In this document: piece by piece, positions 25,329-34,320 of the stretch | How the letters are laid out: each line of letters opens with the position of its first letter | Position numbering within the stretch: the stretch's first letter is position 1 | Assembly: GCF_900108175.1 (NCBI RefSeq) | Contig: NZ_FNVO01000013.1 | Span: 147,324-211,323, forward strand | DNA: 64,000 nt | Origin: Thermomonospora echinospora | Lineage (GTDB): Bacteria > Actinomycetota > Actinomycetes > Streptosporangiales > Streptosporangiaceae | Direction of reading: 5' to 3' | Translations under genes and position numbers: made by a program | The notes under the pieces: generated by a model | What the model saw: the letters and a program-made list of their open reading frames with translations, nothing else | Databases searched by the model: none | Told to the model about the DNA's origin: nothing

Positions 25329-28300
25329 ATGACAGGTGACCCGGACGGCCCCCGCCCGGACCAGGAAACGGCCGCGTCACCGGACGGGCCGGGGCTCGAT
25401 CCCCGGCAACTCACCCAGAGCGCCCTGGCCGCCCTCACCCCCGAAGACACCGAACAGGCCCTCACCACGCTCCCCACCGACATCCGGCGCAGGGCCATGG
25501 CGGTCATCGGCCGTCGGCCCGCCAGCCGCCCCAGCCCCCGGATCGCCGAGAACCTGTTGCGGCACCTGCGCTACGGCCAACGCTCCAAGCGCTGGGAGCT
25601 GCAGATGCTGTTCGTCTACCCGCTCTGGTTCGCCCTCGACAACCCCGACGGCCTCCCGGCAGCCGACCACGCGGCCCTGCTGGATCCCGCCACCGCGCCC
25701 CAGGTGCTCGAACGAGCCCCAGCGCTGGCCCATGCCTTCGCCATCCAGGCCCCGTTGCCCCCCGCGTACCTGCGCCTGGGAGTCACCACCGCCCTGACCC
25801 GGGAGCCGGCGCTGGCTCCCCTCGCCATAGGCCTGCTCCAAGCCGAGGCCGACCGCTTCGGCCCCGACCTGGCCAAAGCCCTCCACGAAGCCTGGCGCCG
25901 CCTACGCGCCGACGATCCGGCCCTCCCCGAAACCCCTCTCGACACCTCCACCCTCTGCGCCCACGCCGCCGCCAGCACCCACTCCCCCAACGCCACCCCG
26001 GCCGACACCCCGACCGACCCGGCCCTCGCCGACAGCGAAGACCTCGCCACCGAAGCCCCCACAGCCGACACCAACCCCACCGCCGTGGCGCCGCCCACCT
26101 CGGCCAGAACGCCCCCTGCCGCCGACGTGATTTCCGACGCCGAGACCGAGCCGCCAGCGAAGGAGGCCACTGCGATGCCGGTGCCGCCCATGGAGCCCCA
26201 GCGGGAGATCGAGGCCCTGCGCATCCGCCTGCAGGACGCGCGAGAACGCTTCGACGCGGCGGCGGAGGCCATCGGGACGGTGTCGGCCGCGCTGTGGTCC
26301 GGTCGCCGTCCGGCGGACGACGAACTGGCCGCGCTGACTACGGCCGTCCAGGCGTTCGACGACCTGCGCGAGGCCATCGCGGCGCTCGGCGGACGACCGG
26401 CCGAACCCACCCTCGACGCGTTGGCGGAGGCGCTGCGGGCCGCCGGTGAACGGGCCGGGCGGACCGTGGCGATCCGGGCGCTGACCACGCTCACCGGCCC
26501 CTCGATACTGAAGGCCCCGCTCAACGAGATCCGGCGGGCGGCTGCCACCGGTGCGGGCGAGGGCCTGGCCGAGCTGGCCGAGCTGATCGGGCTGTGCGCC
26601 CGCGACGACCACATCGAGCACTTCGACCGCATCGACCGGCTGGCACGAACGGCCCGCGAGCGACTGCCCGACCAGCAGCAGGCGGTCGTCACCGCGGCGA
26701 TCAGCCGACTGCTGTCGGTCTCCCCGGCCGACCCCGATCCGCATGCCGGGAGTGACAACGCCCCACAGTCGGACGGCGGAGAGACCAACCCCGACCCACC
26801 GCCGGGCACCGACGGCGGTCCCACAGCCGACCCCACCCCCGGCCCGGCCGAAGAGAAACAGCCGCCCGCCAACCCCGTTCCACCACCTCGCCCCGCCCCC
26901 GAAGACACCACCGCCCCCGCCCCCATCTCTCCCAAGGAAGAACAGACCACCAGCCCCGCCCCGCCGTCTCGTCCTGCCTCCAAGGGCACCGCCACAACCG
27001 GCTCTCCCGGCAAGGAGCAGACCCCCAAACCCATCCCACAACCCCGCCCCACCCCCACCGCCCCCGACTCCGGCTCCGCTTCTCCCGGGGATGAACGGCC
27101 CACCGAGCCCACCCCGCCACCTCGCGCCACCCCCAAGGACACCGCCGTTCCCAGCCTCACTTCCCCTGAAGGGGAACGGACCGCCGGCCCCGCCTCCCCA
27201 TCTCATCCCACTCCACAAGACACCGCCGTTCCAGAACCCGGCTCTTCCGGTGAGAAGCAGACCGCCGAGTCCGTCCTGCGGCCTCGCCCTGTCCCCGAGG
27301 GCACCACTGTTCCCGGTCCCGGTCGTTCTGAGGGGGTACGGGCTGCCGAGTCCGTTCCGTTGGTGCCACGGCCCCGGCCCGTTCCCGATGACCGGCCCTT
27401 GGACGACCTGGACGAGTTGCTGGAGGCCGACGCGAGGAGCCGTTCCGGCCCGGCCGATCCGCCGGGTCGCAGGAAGGACCGGCCCTCCGAGGCCGCCGAG
27501 GAGAGGACCCCCGCCGGGCCGCGGGCGACCGGCGGCGCCCCAGCGGCCGAGACCGTCCCGCAGGAGGAAGAGACGGTCCCGCAGCGGCCTTCGGCGGCCG
27601 ATCTGGAGGCGGCGGCGCTGCGGGATGGGCGGGCGGCTCTGGCGGGATGGATCCGGACGGCGGCGGGCCGGCCGGACGCTGAGGCCCGGGCCCGTCATGC
27701 CACGGCCATCGCGCTGGAGATGACCGAGTTCGCCGGGCGCATGTCGGCGGCCTACGTCCAGACGGCGCACGGCCTGGACGGCGACGCGCTGGCCGGCGAC
27801 CCGGCAGGGCAGGTGCTGGCCTGGGCCTCGGCGATCCGCTCCGGGGTCGTCCAGCCGACCGGCCAGTCCACCGAGCTGCTGCGCAGGCCTCCGGCGCTGG
27901 TGGCGGCCCGTCCGGGGCTGGCCGCGCTGGGCGAGGAGTTCCGCCGGGCCGCCGACGACGGCGTCTACCTGCGGCCCGGTGTGTGCGGCCGGCTCCGCGA
28001 CACGGTACGCGCCGAGGAGCACCGGGCCGAGCAGGCGGGCCACGCCCAGCGCATGCTCGCCGAGGGGCCGGCGAAGAGGATCAAGTATCAGCTCGCCACC
28101 GAGGTGCTCAAGCTCGTACTGCACGAGGAGGGCGAGGTCGGGCGGCTGCTGGCCATCGTCGCCGCCGACGAGGCCGGACGGGCCGGCGAGGCCCGGCGCG
28201 GCGTCGACGCGCTGCGCGTCGACGGGGTCGAACGGCTCATCGACGCCGCCACCCGGGAGCTGAGCCCCCGCGGTTCCAAGCGGCGGATCGTGGCGGGCGC

Positions 28301-31300
28301 GCGCCGCAAGCTGCGCGAGCACATCGACGAGGCGCTCGACATCGTCAACCGGTGGAGCGGCGCGGTGGGCGAGCAGACGGCCACGCGTACGGACGGGGCC
28401 GCCGGCTCCGACCCGCAGCGGGTGGAGGCGCGGCTGGCCGATCTGAGACGGGCTGCGTTCGACCTCCGGGACCGGTGCCTGGCGGAGCTGGACGGGCTCG
28501 CCGGCGCCCGTGATCCGGTGCTCGGTGCGGCCGCGTCCCTGGCCCGCCGGCTGGTCGAGGACGCCCTCGCCCTGCTCGACATGAGACCGCCGGGCGCCGA
28601 ACCCCGCCAGGCCGACCAGGTCGTCGGACGGGACCTGCTGCTCGCCCCGGGCATCGCCGTCGTCCCGGGATCGCTGGAACCCGCGGCCGTCCCCACGCTC
28701 GCCGACCTGAGCGCGGTCGTCGCCGCCGCACCCGACTGGACGGCCGCCTTCGAGGCCCGCGCCGAACGCGGCGACCATGTCGGGACCGAGGCGATCATCG
28801 GTGTGCTGCGCGACGGCGATCCACGCCGGGCGGCCGCGCTGGAGCGGCGCCGCGCGTCACTGGTCGAGCTGGCCCGCCGCGACCAGCACGCGCGCGTCGA
28901 GAAGCTGCGCGACCAACTGGCCCGGCTGCGCCGCGACAGCGTCATCGGCGAACAAGACGCCACCGGCCTGGAGGGCATGCTGCGGCCGCTGACCGATCCG
29001 GGCCGTACCGACTTCGACCAGATGGGGCGGCGGCTGGACGAGGTGGAGGGCCGGATCGGCGAGCTCACCGAACGGGAGATGGACAAGGTGCGGCGGCGGC
29101 TCGCCGACGACCTCGGCCACCCGGCGACGGCCGCCACGGCCGCCCGGATCGCCGAGTATCTGGATGGCGGCGACCTGACCACCGCCCGGGAGTTCCTCCT
29201 CCAGGCCCGGCAGGGACGACCGCTGCCCGAGGCACCTTCCGACCCGGGGCACTTCGCCCGGTTCTTCCCGGCGTTTCCCAGGGTCTTCGACGCCCTGCAG
29301 CCACCGGGCCGCCGGGCGGCCGACCCCAGCCCGGCCATCGACGCGCTGATCGAGGCGCTGCAGGGGGACGGCCGGGTCGCCGACGCCCGGCTGCGCGAGG
29401 CGCTGGCCGAGGCCGGGCTGGACCTGGCCGCGTCCCGGCGGCGCGACCTCGGCCGGGAGGCGCTGCGGATGTGGCGGGCGGCCGGGGCCGGCCCCAAGCC
29501 GGGCGGCAACCTGAAGACGATGATCGAGCCGATCCTGCGGCTGATCGGCCTGGAGGGCGACCAGCGTCCCGGCCTGGCCGCCAAGGCGCGCAGCTGGATC
29601 GAGCTGACCGGCGTTCGGTGGCACGGGCCGGCGCTGCTGCCGGCCTTCGGTTCCCGGATGAGCCCCTCCGGCGACACGCTGCGGCTGCTGCTGGTGTGGA
29701 ACCGTCCCGGCCCGGGGAGCATCGTCGGTCTGCTCAAGGACGAGCCGCACGACCAGACGGTGCTGGTGTGGTACTTCGGCACCCTGTCCCCCGGCGACCG
29801 GCGGGCGCTGGCGGAGGCCGCCCGGCGCCACCACCGCCCGGTCGCGGTGCTGGACAACGCCGCCATCGGCTACCTGGCCTGCCTACCGGAGGCCGACTGG
29901 GGCACCACCGTCACCCTCCTGGCGCCGTTCGCCTCCAGCGATCCGTTCGCCGCCACCGGCGACGTCCCCGACGAGATGTTCTACGGGCGCGACGAGCAGT
30001 TGCGGCAGGTCATCGACCGTGCCGGCGGCTCGTTCGTGTACGGGGGGCGGCAGCTCGGCAAGTCGGCGCTGCTGCAGGCCGCCCGCCGCCAGGTCGGCGA
30101 CGGCGACCCGCACCGCGTGGTGATCTTCAAAAGCATCTCGGACGTGGGCCGGACCGCCCCGGCCGAGGCGATCTGGCCGACGCTGCGCCGCCGGCTGGCC
30201 GACGCCGGGATCGTGTCGCCCGCGCTGCCGGGCGCCGGCGGGCCGGAGGGGATCCGCCAGGCGGTCCGGGAGTGGATCGCCGGTGACCCGCGCCGCCAGT
30301 TGCTCATCCTGCTGGACGAGGCCGACGAGTTCCTCGACCGGGACGCCGAGGGCGCCGTGTTCGCCAACGTCGGCGCGCTGCGCGACCTGATGAGCGAGAC
30401 CGAGCGCCGGGTCAAGGTGGTGTTCGCCGGGCTGCACCAGACCGCCCGGTTCAAGAGCCTGTCCAACCAGCCGCTGGCCCATCTGGGCACCCCGATCTCC
30501 GTCGGGCCGCTGGCCCCGCAGGACGCCTTCGACCTGCTCACCAGGCCGCTGGCCACGCTGGGCTTCCGGCTGCCCGAGACACTGGCCGCGCGGATCATCA
30601 CCCAGGCCAACAACGCGCCGGCGCTGATCCAGCTGTTCGCCTCCGCGCTGCTGAGGCAGTTGCGCGGGCGTCCGGTCGGCGAGCGCTCCCTGCCGTACGA
30701 GGTGACCCGCGACGACGTCGACGCGGTCTGGGCCGACGCCGGGCTCGCCGAGGGTTTCCGGGAACGCTTCGAATGGACGATCAACCTGGACCAGCGCTAC
30801 AAGGTCATCGCCTACACCGTCGCCCTGAACGCCCAGGGCGAGGACGCCGAGGCGGCCTTGCCGGTCGGCAGGCTGTACGCGGAGTGCCGTGACCTGTGGT
30901 GGCCGCGGGGCTTCGCCGACTGCTCCCTCGACGCCTTCCAGGGGCTGCTGGACGAGAGCGTCGAACTGGGCATCCTCGTCCGGGAGGGCGACCGCTACCG
31001 GCTGCGCACCCCGTACATCCTCGACCTGCTGGGCGGTGCGGAGCAGGTCGAGCAGGTCCTGACCCGGGCGCAGGACCTGGAGCCGCCGGACTCCTTCGAC
31101 GTCCACTCCTACCGCCCGGCCTACCTGGGAGGCCCGGACCGTTCCCCACTGACCGGCGGCCAGGTGTCGCGGCTGCTGACGCGGGCCAACCTGGTGCACG
31201 TGATCGCCGGATCGGCGGCCCTGCACCTGGAGCAAGTGCCCAAGGCGCTGCAGGACGAGGAGGAACGCCACGAGAACGTCAGGGTGGTGACGGTGCGGCC

Positions 31301-32105
31301 CGGCGGATCCACCTTCGAGGGCGCGGTGGAGGACGCCCGCGGCAGGCCGGGCCACAGCCTCGTCGTGATCGCCCTGCGCGGCCGGACCCTGGCGCAGGCG
31401 CAACGGCAGATCCGGCAGGCCGGTCAGGTGCTGTCCCGTCATCGGGGGGCGGGCGGCGGAACGCTCGCCGTCGTGTTCACCGTGCCGCCCGAGCTGGCCC
31501 CGGTCTGGCTGGCGGCCCGGGAGTCCGGCGGCCCCGGCCCGCTGCTAGACCTGGGCGGCCGCGCGGAGCTGATGGAGCTGCGGCGTTTCGACGCGGCGGC
31601 CGTCCGGCAGTGGATGCGCGAGGCGGCGCACGCCTTCCAGAACCGGCGCGGCCAGGAGGATCTGCTGGCCCGCACCGGCGGCTGGCCGACCCTGATCAGC
31701 ACCGTGCTCGCCGGGGAGATGGTCGCCGACCAAGACCGGGCCCTGGACCGCTGCCGCAGGTACCTGCACGAACGCCCGGCAGAGCTGGTGGCCGCGGCCG
31801 GGCTGCGATGCTGCCCTCCCGTCGCGGCGGCCTGGTACGAACTGGTGGACATCATGGGCACGGGCGAGCTGGCGGGTTCCGGCGAACCGGCCGACCTGGC
31901 GGACCTGCTCGCCCCCTCCGCCGCCGAGGACGACCACCCACTGTCCGGCCACTCGCTCCGGCACCACGGCTACCGCACCATCACCGACGTCATTGAGGTG
32001 CTGCGCACCCTGGGCGCGCTCATCCCCGCGGCACACGCCCCCCACGAACTCCAATGCGAACCGGTCCTGGCCGAGGCCACCAGAAGAGCCGCACAACGCG
32101 CATGA
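25329..32105 (+). CDS. Giant STAND-like ATPase with disordered repeat linkers
   Basis: 2258 residues, ATG with GGAGG 4 nt upstream. Layout: helical N-terminus (1-200); Ala/Pro/Thr-rich linker (200-285); helical segment starting EIEALRIRLQDARERFDAAA (about 290-500); seven Pro-rich repeats (508-690); long helical region, partly coiled coil (about 750-1440); an alpha/beta domain (about 1440-1555: LRLLLVWNRPGPGS, VLVWYFGTLSPGDRRALAEA); then a P-loop ATPase. Walker A is GGRQLGKS (1572-1579), Walker B LLILLDEADEF (Asp1663-Glu1664). FYGRDEQLRQVIDRAGGSFV leads into it, the STAND/AAA_16 style. The last ~330 residues (RANLVHVIAGSAALHLEQV, LVVIALRGRTLAQAQRQI, TGGWPTLISTVLAGEMV) look like a second ATPase-like unit lacking a P-loop. 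A signal-dependent oligomerising switch is likely. Its stop overlaps the nuclease gene start (ATGA). Function unknown. Confidence 0.8.
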   Translation: MTGDPDGPRPDQETAASPDGPGLDPRQLTQSALAALTPEDTEQALTTLPTDIRRRAMAVIGRRPASRPSPRIAENLLRHLRYGQRSKRWELQMLFVYPLWFALDNPDGLPAADHAALLDPATAPQVLERAPALAHAFAIQAPLPPAYLRLGVTTALTREPALAPLAIGLLQAEADRFGPDLAKALHEAWRRLRADDPALPETPLDTSTLCAHAAASTHSPNATPADTPTDPALADSEDLATEAPTADTNPTAVAPPTSARTPPAADVISDAETEPPAKEATAMPVPPMEPQREIEALRIRLQDARERFDAAAEAIGTVSAALWSGRRPADDELAALTTAVQAFDDLREAIAALGGRPAEPTLDALAEALRAAGERAGRTVAIRALTTLTGPSILKAPLNEIRRAAATGAGEGLAELAELIGLCARDDHIEHFDRIDRLARTARERLPDQQQAVVTAAISRLLSVSPADPDPHAGSDNAPQSDGGETNPDPPPGTDGGPTADPTPGPAEEKQPPANPVPPPRPAPEDTTAPAPISPKEEQTTSPAPPSRPASKGTATTGSPGKEQTPKPIPQPRPTPTAPDSGSASPGDERPTEPTPPPRATPKDTAVPSLTSPEGERTAGPASPSHPTPQDTAVPEPGSSGEKQTAESVLRPRPVPEGTTVPGPGRSEGVRAAESVPLVPRPRPVPDDRPLDDLDELLEADARSRSGPADPPGRRKDRPSEAAEERTPAGPRATGGAPAAETVPQEEETVPQRPSAADLEAAALRDGRAALAGWIRTAAGRPDAEARARHATAIALEMTEFAGRMSAAYVQTAHGLDGDALAGDPAGQVLAWASAIRSGVVQPTGQSTELLRRPPALVAARPGLAALGEEFRRAADDGVYLRPGVCGRLRDTVRAEEHRAEQAGHAQRMLAEGPAKRIKYQLATEVLKLVLHEEGEVGRLLAIVAADEAGRAGEARRGVDALRVDGVERLIDAATRELSPRGSKRRIVAGARRKLREHIDEALDIVNRWSGAVGEQTATRTDGAAGSDPQRVEARLADLRRAAFDLRDRCLAELDGLAGARDPVLGAAASLARRLVEDALALLDMRPPGAEPRQADQVVGRDLLLAPGIAVVPGSLEPAAVPTLADLSAVVAAAPDWTAAFEARAERGDHVGTEAIIGVLRDGDPRRAAALERRRASLVELARRDQHARVEKLRDQLARLRRDSVIGEQDATGLEGMLRPLTDPGRTDFDQMGRRLDEVEGRIGELTEREMDKVRRRLADDLGHPATAATAARIAEYLDGGDLTTAREFLLQARQGRPLPEAPSDPGHFARFFPAFPRVFDALQPPGRRAADPSPAIDALIEALQGDGRVADARLREALAEAGLDLAASRRRDLGREALRMWRAAGAGPKPGGNLKTMIEPILRLIGLEGDQRPGLAAKARSWIELTGVRWHGPALLPAFGSRMSPSGDTLRLLLVWNRPGPGSIVGLLKDEPHDQTVLVWYFGTLSPGDRRALAEAARRHHRPVAVLDNAAIGYLACLPEADWGTTVTLLAPFASSDPFAATGDVPDEMFYGRDEQLRQVIDRAGGSFVYGGRQLGKSALLQAARRQVGDGDPHRVVIFKSISDVGRTAPAEAIWPTLRRRLADAGIVSPALPGAGGPEGIRQAVREWIAGDPRRQLLILLDEADEFLDRDAEGAVFANVGALRDLMSETERRVKVVFAGLHQTARFKSLSNQPLAHLGTPISVGPLAPQDAFDLLTRPLATLGFRLPETLAARIITQANNAPALIQLFASALLRQLRGRPVGERSLPYEVTRDDVDAVWADAGLAEGFRERFEWTINLDQRYKVIAYTVALNAQGEDAEAALPVGRLYAECRDLWWPRGFADCSLDAFQGLLDESVELGILVREGDRYRLRTPYILDLLGGAEQVEQVLTRAQDLEPPDSFDVHSYRPAYLGGPDRSPLTGGQVSRLLTRANLVHVIAGSAALHLEQVPKALQDEEERHENVRVVTVRPGGSTFEGAVEDARGRPGHSLVVIALRGRTLAQAQRQIRQAGQVLSRHRGAGGGTLAVVFTVPPELAPVWLAARESGGPGPLLDLGGRAELMELRRFDAAAVRQWMREAAHAFQNRRGQEDLLARTGGWPTLISTVLAGEMVADQDRALDRCRRYLHERPAELVAAAGLRCCPPVAAAWYELVDIMGTGELAGSGEPADLADLLAPSAAEDDHPLSGHSLRHHGYRTITDVIEVLRTLGALIPAAHAPHELQCEPVLAEATRRAAQRA
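26850..27390 (+). repeat. Seven Pro-rich coding repeats, about 78-bp unit
   Basis: Within the giant ATPase, seven degenerate units of about 26 residues run one after another. Each has a charged head (EEKQ, EEQT, KEQT, DERP, GERT, EKQT, GVRA), a P-x-P-R-P core and a TAVP/TTVP-like tail. They form an extended disordered spacer. Third positions are C-rich and the array resembles a minisatellite, so copy number may vary between strains. Confidence 0.7.
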
Positions 32106-34045
32106 CCGGTGAACCGTATGCCGCCTCTCCCTTGGAGGAGGCGCTCAAGGTCGCGGCGGGCGTCGTGCTGTCGCGGAGTCGTTATGCGGGGCCGGAACGG
32201 GAGGCGGCCGAACTGGTGCGCAACCGGCGGGATTGGCTGCTGGATCTGATCGAGGCGTCCGCCGCGCTGCGGTCGGCCGCTCGGGAGCGCCTGCCGCGCG
32301 GTGCCGGGCCAGCCCGGTTGCTGTTTCATCCGGACGCCGAAGTCGCCGCCGAGGTGCGCCGGCTGGCCGAGGCGGCCGCCGTCCCGTCCTCCTCCGCCGC
32401 CGACGACCGGAAGGTGCGCCGTCTCGGCGAACTCAAGGAACGGTTGCAGCGCAAGCTCGCGGCCTCACGGCAGAAGCTCGAGTACGCGCACGCGGATGCG
32501 ACCCGGCTCCGGGGGGAGCTGGCCGAAACCCGTCGCGCCGCCGCCGACGCCGAAGAGGAACTGGCCGACCTGCGGGCCCGGCTCGCGGCGCAGCAGCGCA
32601 GGCTGCAGAACCCCCGTTCACTGGCCGCCGCCCTGCTGGCCGCCCTGCGGGAGGCACCAGACGGCACGGTGGCCGATACGGACCCCGTGCTGGAGGGGCT
32701 GCGGAGGCTGGTCGAGCCGCCGCGCCCCGTTCTGGAGCACGTCGGGCGGCCCCGCGAACTGCGGGTGACGCCGCTCGGCGGCGACGACCACATCGGCGGC
32801 TCGTGCCTACTGGTGGAGGCCGGCGGCACCCGGCTGCTCATCGACGCCGGGATCCGGCCGGGCGACCCGCCCGAGCCGCCACGCGACGTCGCCGAGGCGC
32901 TCACCGCGCGGCCCGCCGCCGTGATCGTCACGCACGCCCATGCCGACCACTGCGGTTACGTGCCCGCGCTCGCGCACCGGCTGCCCCGGCTGCGGATCCT
33001 CGCCACCCCGGAAAGCTGCCGGCTCATGCCGGTCATGTGGCAGGACGCGCTGAAGGTGATGCGGCATCGCGCATCCCGCGGCGGGTCGTGGACCCCGCTC
33101 TACGGGGAGGACGCCGTCGGCACCGCGATGGAGCGGCTGGAGGAGCTGCCGGTCGGCGTCCGGAGAACGGTCGGCGATCTGACCGTCGAGCTGTTCCCCG
33201 CCGGTCACATCCTCGGCGCCGCCGGGGCGGTGATCAGCGCGGGCGGACGGCGGGTGGTCGTCACCGGGGATGTGTCCGGCTTCCGGCAGGCCAGCGTCGA
33301 CGGCTACCGGCTGCCGGACGGCGCCCGGGGCGCCGAGCTGCTGGTGCTGGAATCGACCCGCTGCGCCGAGGAGCACGACGAACGCGACACCCGGATCGGC
33401 GAGCTGATCCGCACCGTCGAGGAGGTGCACGCCGGCTCCGGCCGCGTGCTGATCCCCGCGTTCGCGCTGGGCCGCGCCCAGGAACTGGCCCTGCTGGTGC
33501 GCACGCACCTGCCCCACGTCCCAGTGCTGATCGACGGCATGGCCCGCCAGGTCAGCGACGCCTACGAGACCGCCAGCGGATCCGGGCAGCGTCCCCTGTC
33601 CATCTTCGGCGGGAACGTCGCAGCGGCGGGCCGTCCCCGCGACTTCGACGGTTTCACCGAGGGCGTCGTCATCGCCACGTCCGGGATGCTGACCGCCGGG
33701 CCCGCGGTCGAGTGGGCGGCGCGCATCCTGCCCGAGCCGCACAGCGCCGTCCTGCTGTCCGGCTATCAGGACGAGGCGTCCGGCGGCCGCCGCCTGCTCC
33801 AGGACGCCCATGCGGGAGCGGCCGAGCACCTGCTGCCCAGCCACCGCCCCGTGCCGCTGCGCGCCAAGGTCGGCCAGGTGCACCTGTCGGCCCACGCCGA
33901 CCGCCGCGGCCTGCTGCGGATCGCCGAGGAGGTCTCCGCCCGCCACACCATGCTCGTCCACGGCCTGCCCTCCCGCCAACGAGCCTTCCGCGAGGTCCTG
34001 CACGTCCGCCGCCACCACACCGTCGACCCCGGCCCCTGGCACTGA
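32102..34045 (+). CDS. Coiled-coil / beta-CASP metallo-beta-lactamase nuclease
   Basis: 647 residues; ATG overlaps the ATPase stop by four bases. Residues about 1-110 are helical; about 100-185 form a coiled coil (RKLAASRQKLEYAHADATRL, AADAEEELADLRARLAAQQR). The MBL/beta-CASP part begins near 215 (LRVTPLGGDDHIGGSCLLVE). All catalytic residues are visible: His278-x-His280-x-Asp282-His283, His369 (AGHILGAAG), Asp390 (GDVSG), motif A Glu417 (LESTRC), motif B His598 (LSAHADRRG) and motif C His620 (LVHG). LIPAFALGRAQELALL and TSGMLTAGPAVEW place it with the CPSF73/archaeal CPSF-type RNases rather than RNase J. A metal-dependent RNA endonuclease is expected, possibly acting on DNA. It is presumably controlled by the ATPase. 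Confidence 0.88.
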   Translation: MTGEPYAASPLEEALKVAAGVVLSRSRYAGPEREAAELVRNRRDWLLDLIEASAALRSAARERLPRGAGPARLLFHPDAEVAAEVRRLAEAAAVPSSSAADDRKVRRLGELKERLQRKLAASRQKLEYAHADATRLRGELAETRRAAADAEEELADLRARLAAQQRRLQNPRSLAAALLAALREAPDGTVADTDPVLEGLRRLVEPPRPVLEHVGRPRELRVTPLGGDDHIGGSCLLVEAGGTRLLIDAGIRPGDPPEPPRDVAEALTARPAAVIVTHAHADHCGYVPALAHRLPRLRILATPESCRLMPVMWQDALKVMRHRASRGGSWTPLYGEDAVGTAMERLEELPVGVRRTVGDLTVELFPAGHILGAAGAVISAGGRRVVVTGDVSGFRQASVDGYRLPDGARGAELLVLESTRCAEEHDERDTRIGELIRTVEEVHAGSGRVLIPAFALGRAQELALLVRTHLPHVPVLIDGMARQVSDAYETASGSGQRPLSIFGGNVAAAGRPRDFDGFTEGVVIATSGMLTAGPAVEWAARILPEPHSAVLLSGYQDEASGGRRLLQDAHAGAAEHLLPSHRPVPLRAKVGQVHLSAHADRRGLLRIAEEVSARHTMLVHGLPSRQRAFREVLHVRRHHTVDPGPWH

Positions 34046-34310
34046 CCACGCAGGACAACACCCCACGCGAGAACCACCCGCCCCGCCACCACGAAAGCCG
34101 AACCGAAGAACGACGAACGCTCGCCCCATCACCACGGATACCGAACCGAAGAACGGTGAACGCGAGAACCGTCCGCCCCTGGCACTGACCACGCAAGAGA
34201 ACACCCCACGCGAGAACCGCTCAACCCGTCACCACGGAAGCCGAACCGAAGGGCAGTGAACGCGGGAACCGCTCAACCCGTCATCGCGGAAGCCGGGCCG
34301 GACCGTGACG
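34032..34310 (+). repeat. 143-bp tandem duplication after the nuclease gene
   Basis: GCCCCTGGCACTGACCACGC at 34032 recurs at 34175, giving a 143-base period; the duplicated unit includes the last codons and stop of the nuclease gene. Inside each copy is a shorter motif, CCACGRAWRCCGAACCGAAG, at 34089, 34132 and 34232, and degenerate near 34283. There is no gene in 34046-34320. The repeats are not CRISPR-like, as there are no conserved spacers and units touch. Confidence 0.7.
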
Positions 34311-34320
34311 TTGGGGGCGG

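Noticed and set aside
25902..28778. A 958-codon minus-strand frame opposite the giant ATPase
   Set aside because: Gly/Arg/Gln-rich low complexity without domains; the plus frame has recognised motifs and coupled overlap with the next gene.
34032..34310. Possible CRISPR array
   Set aside because: Units abut without spacers and diverge in sequence; no cas genes nearby.
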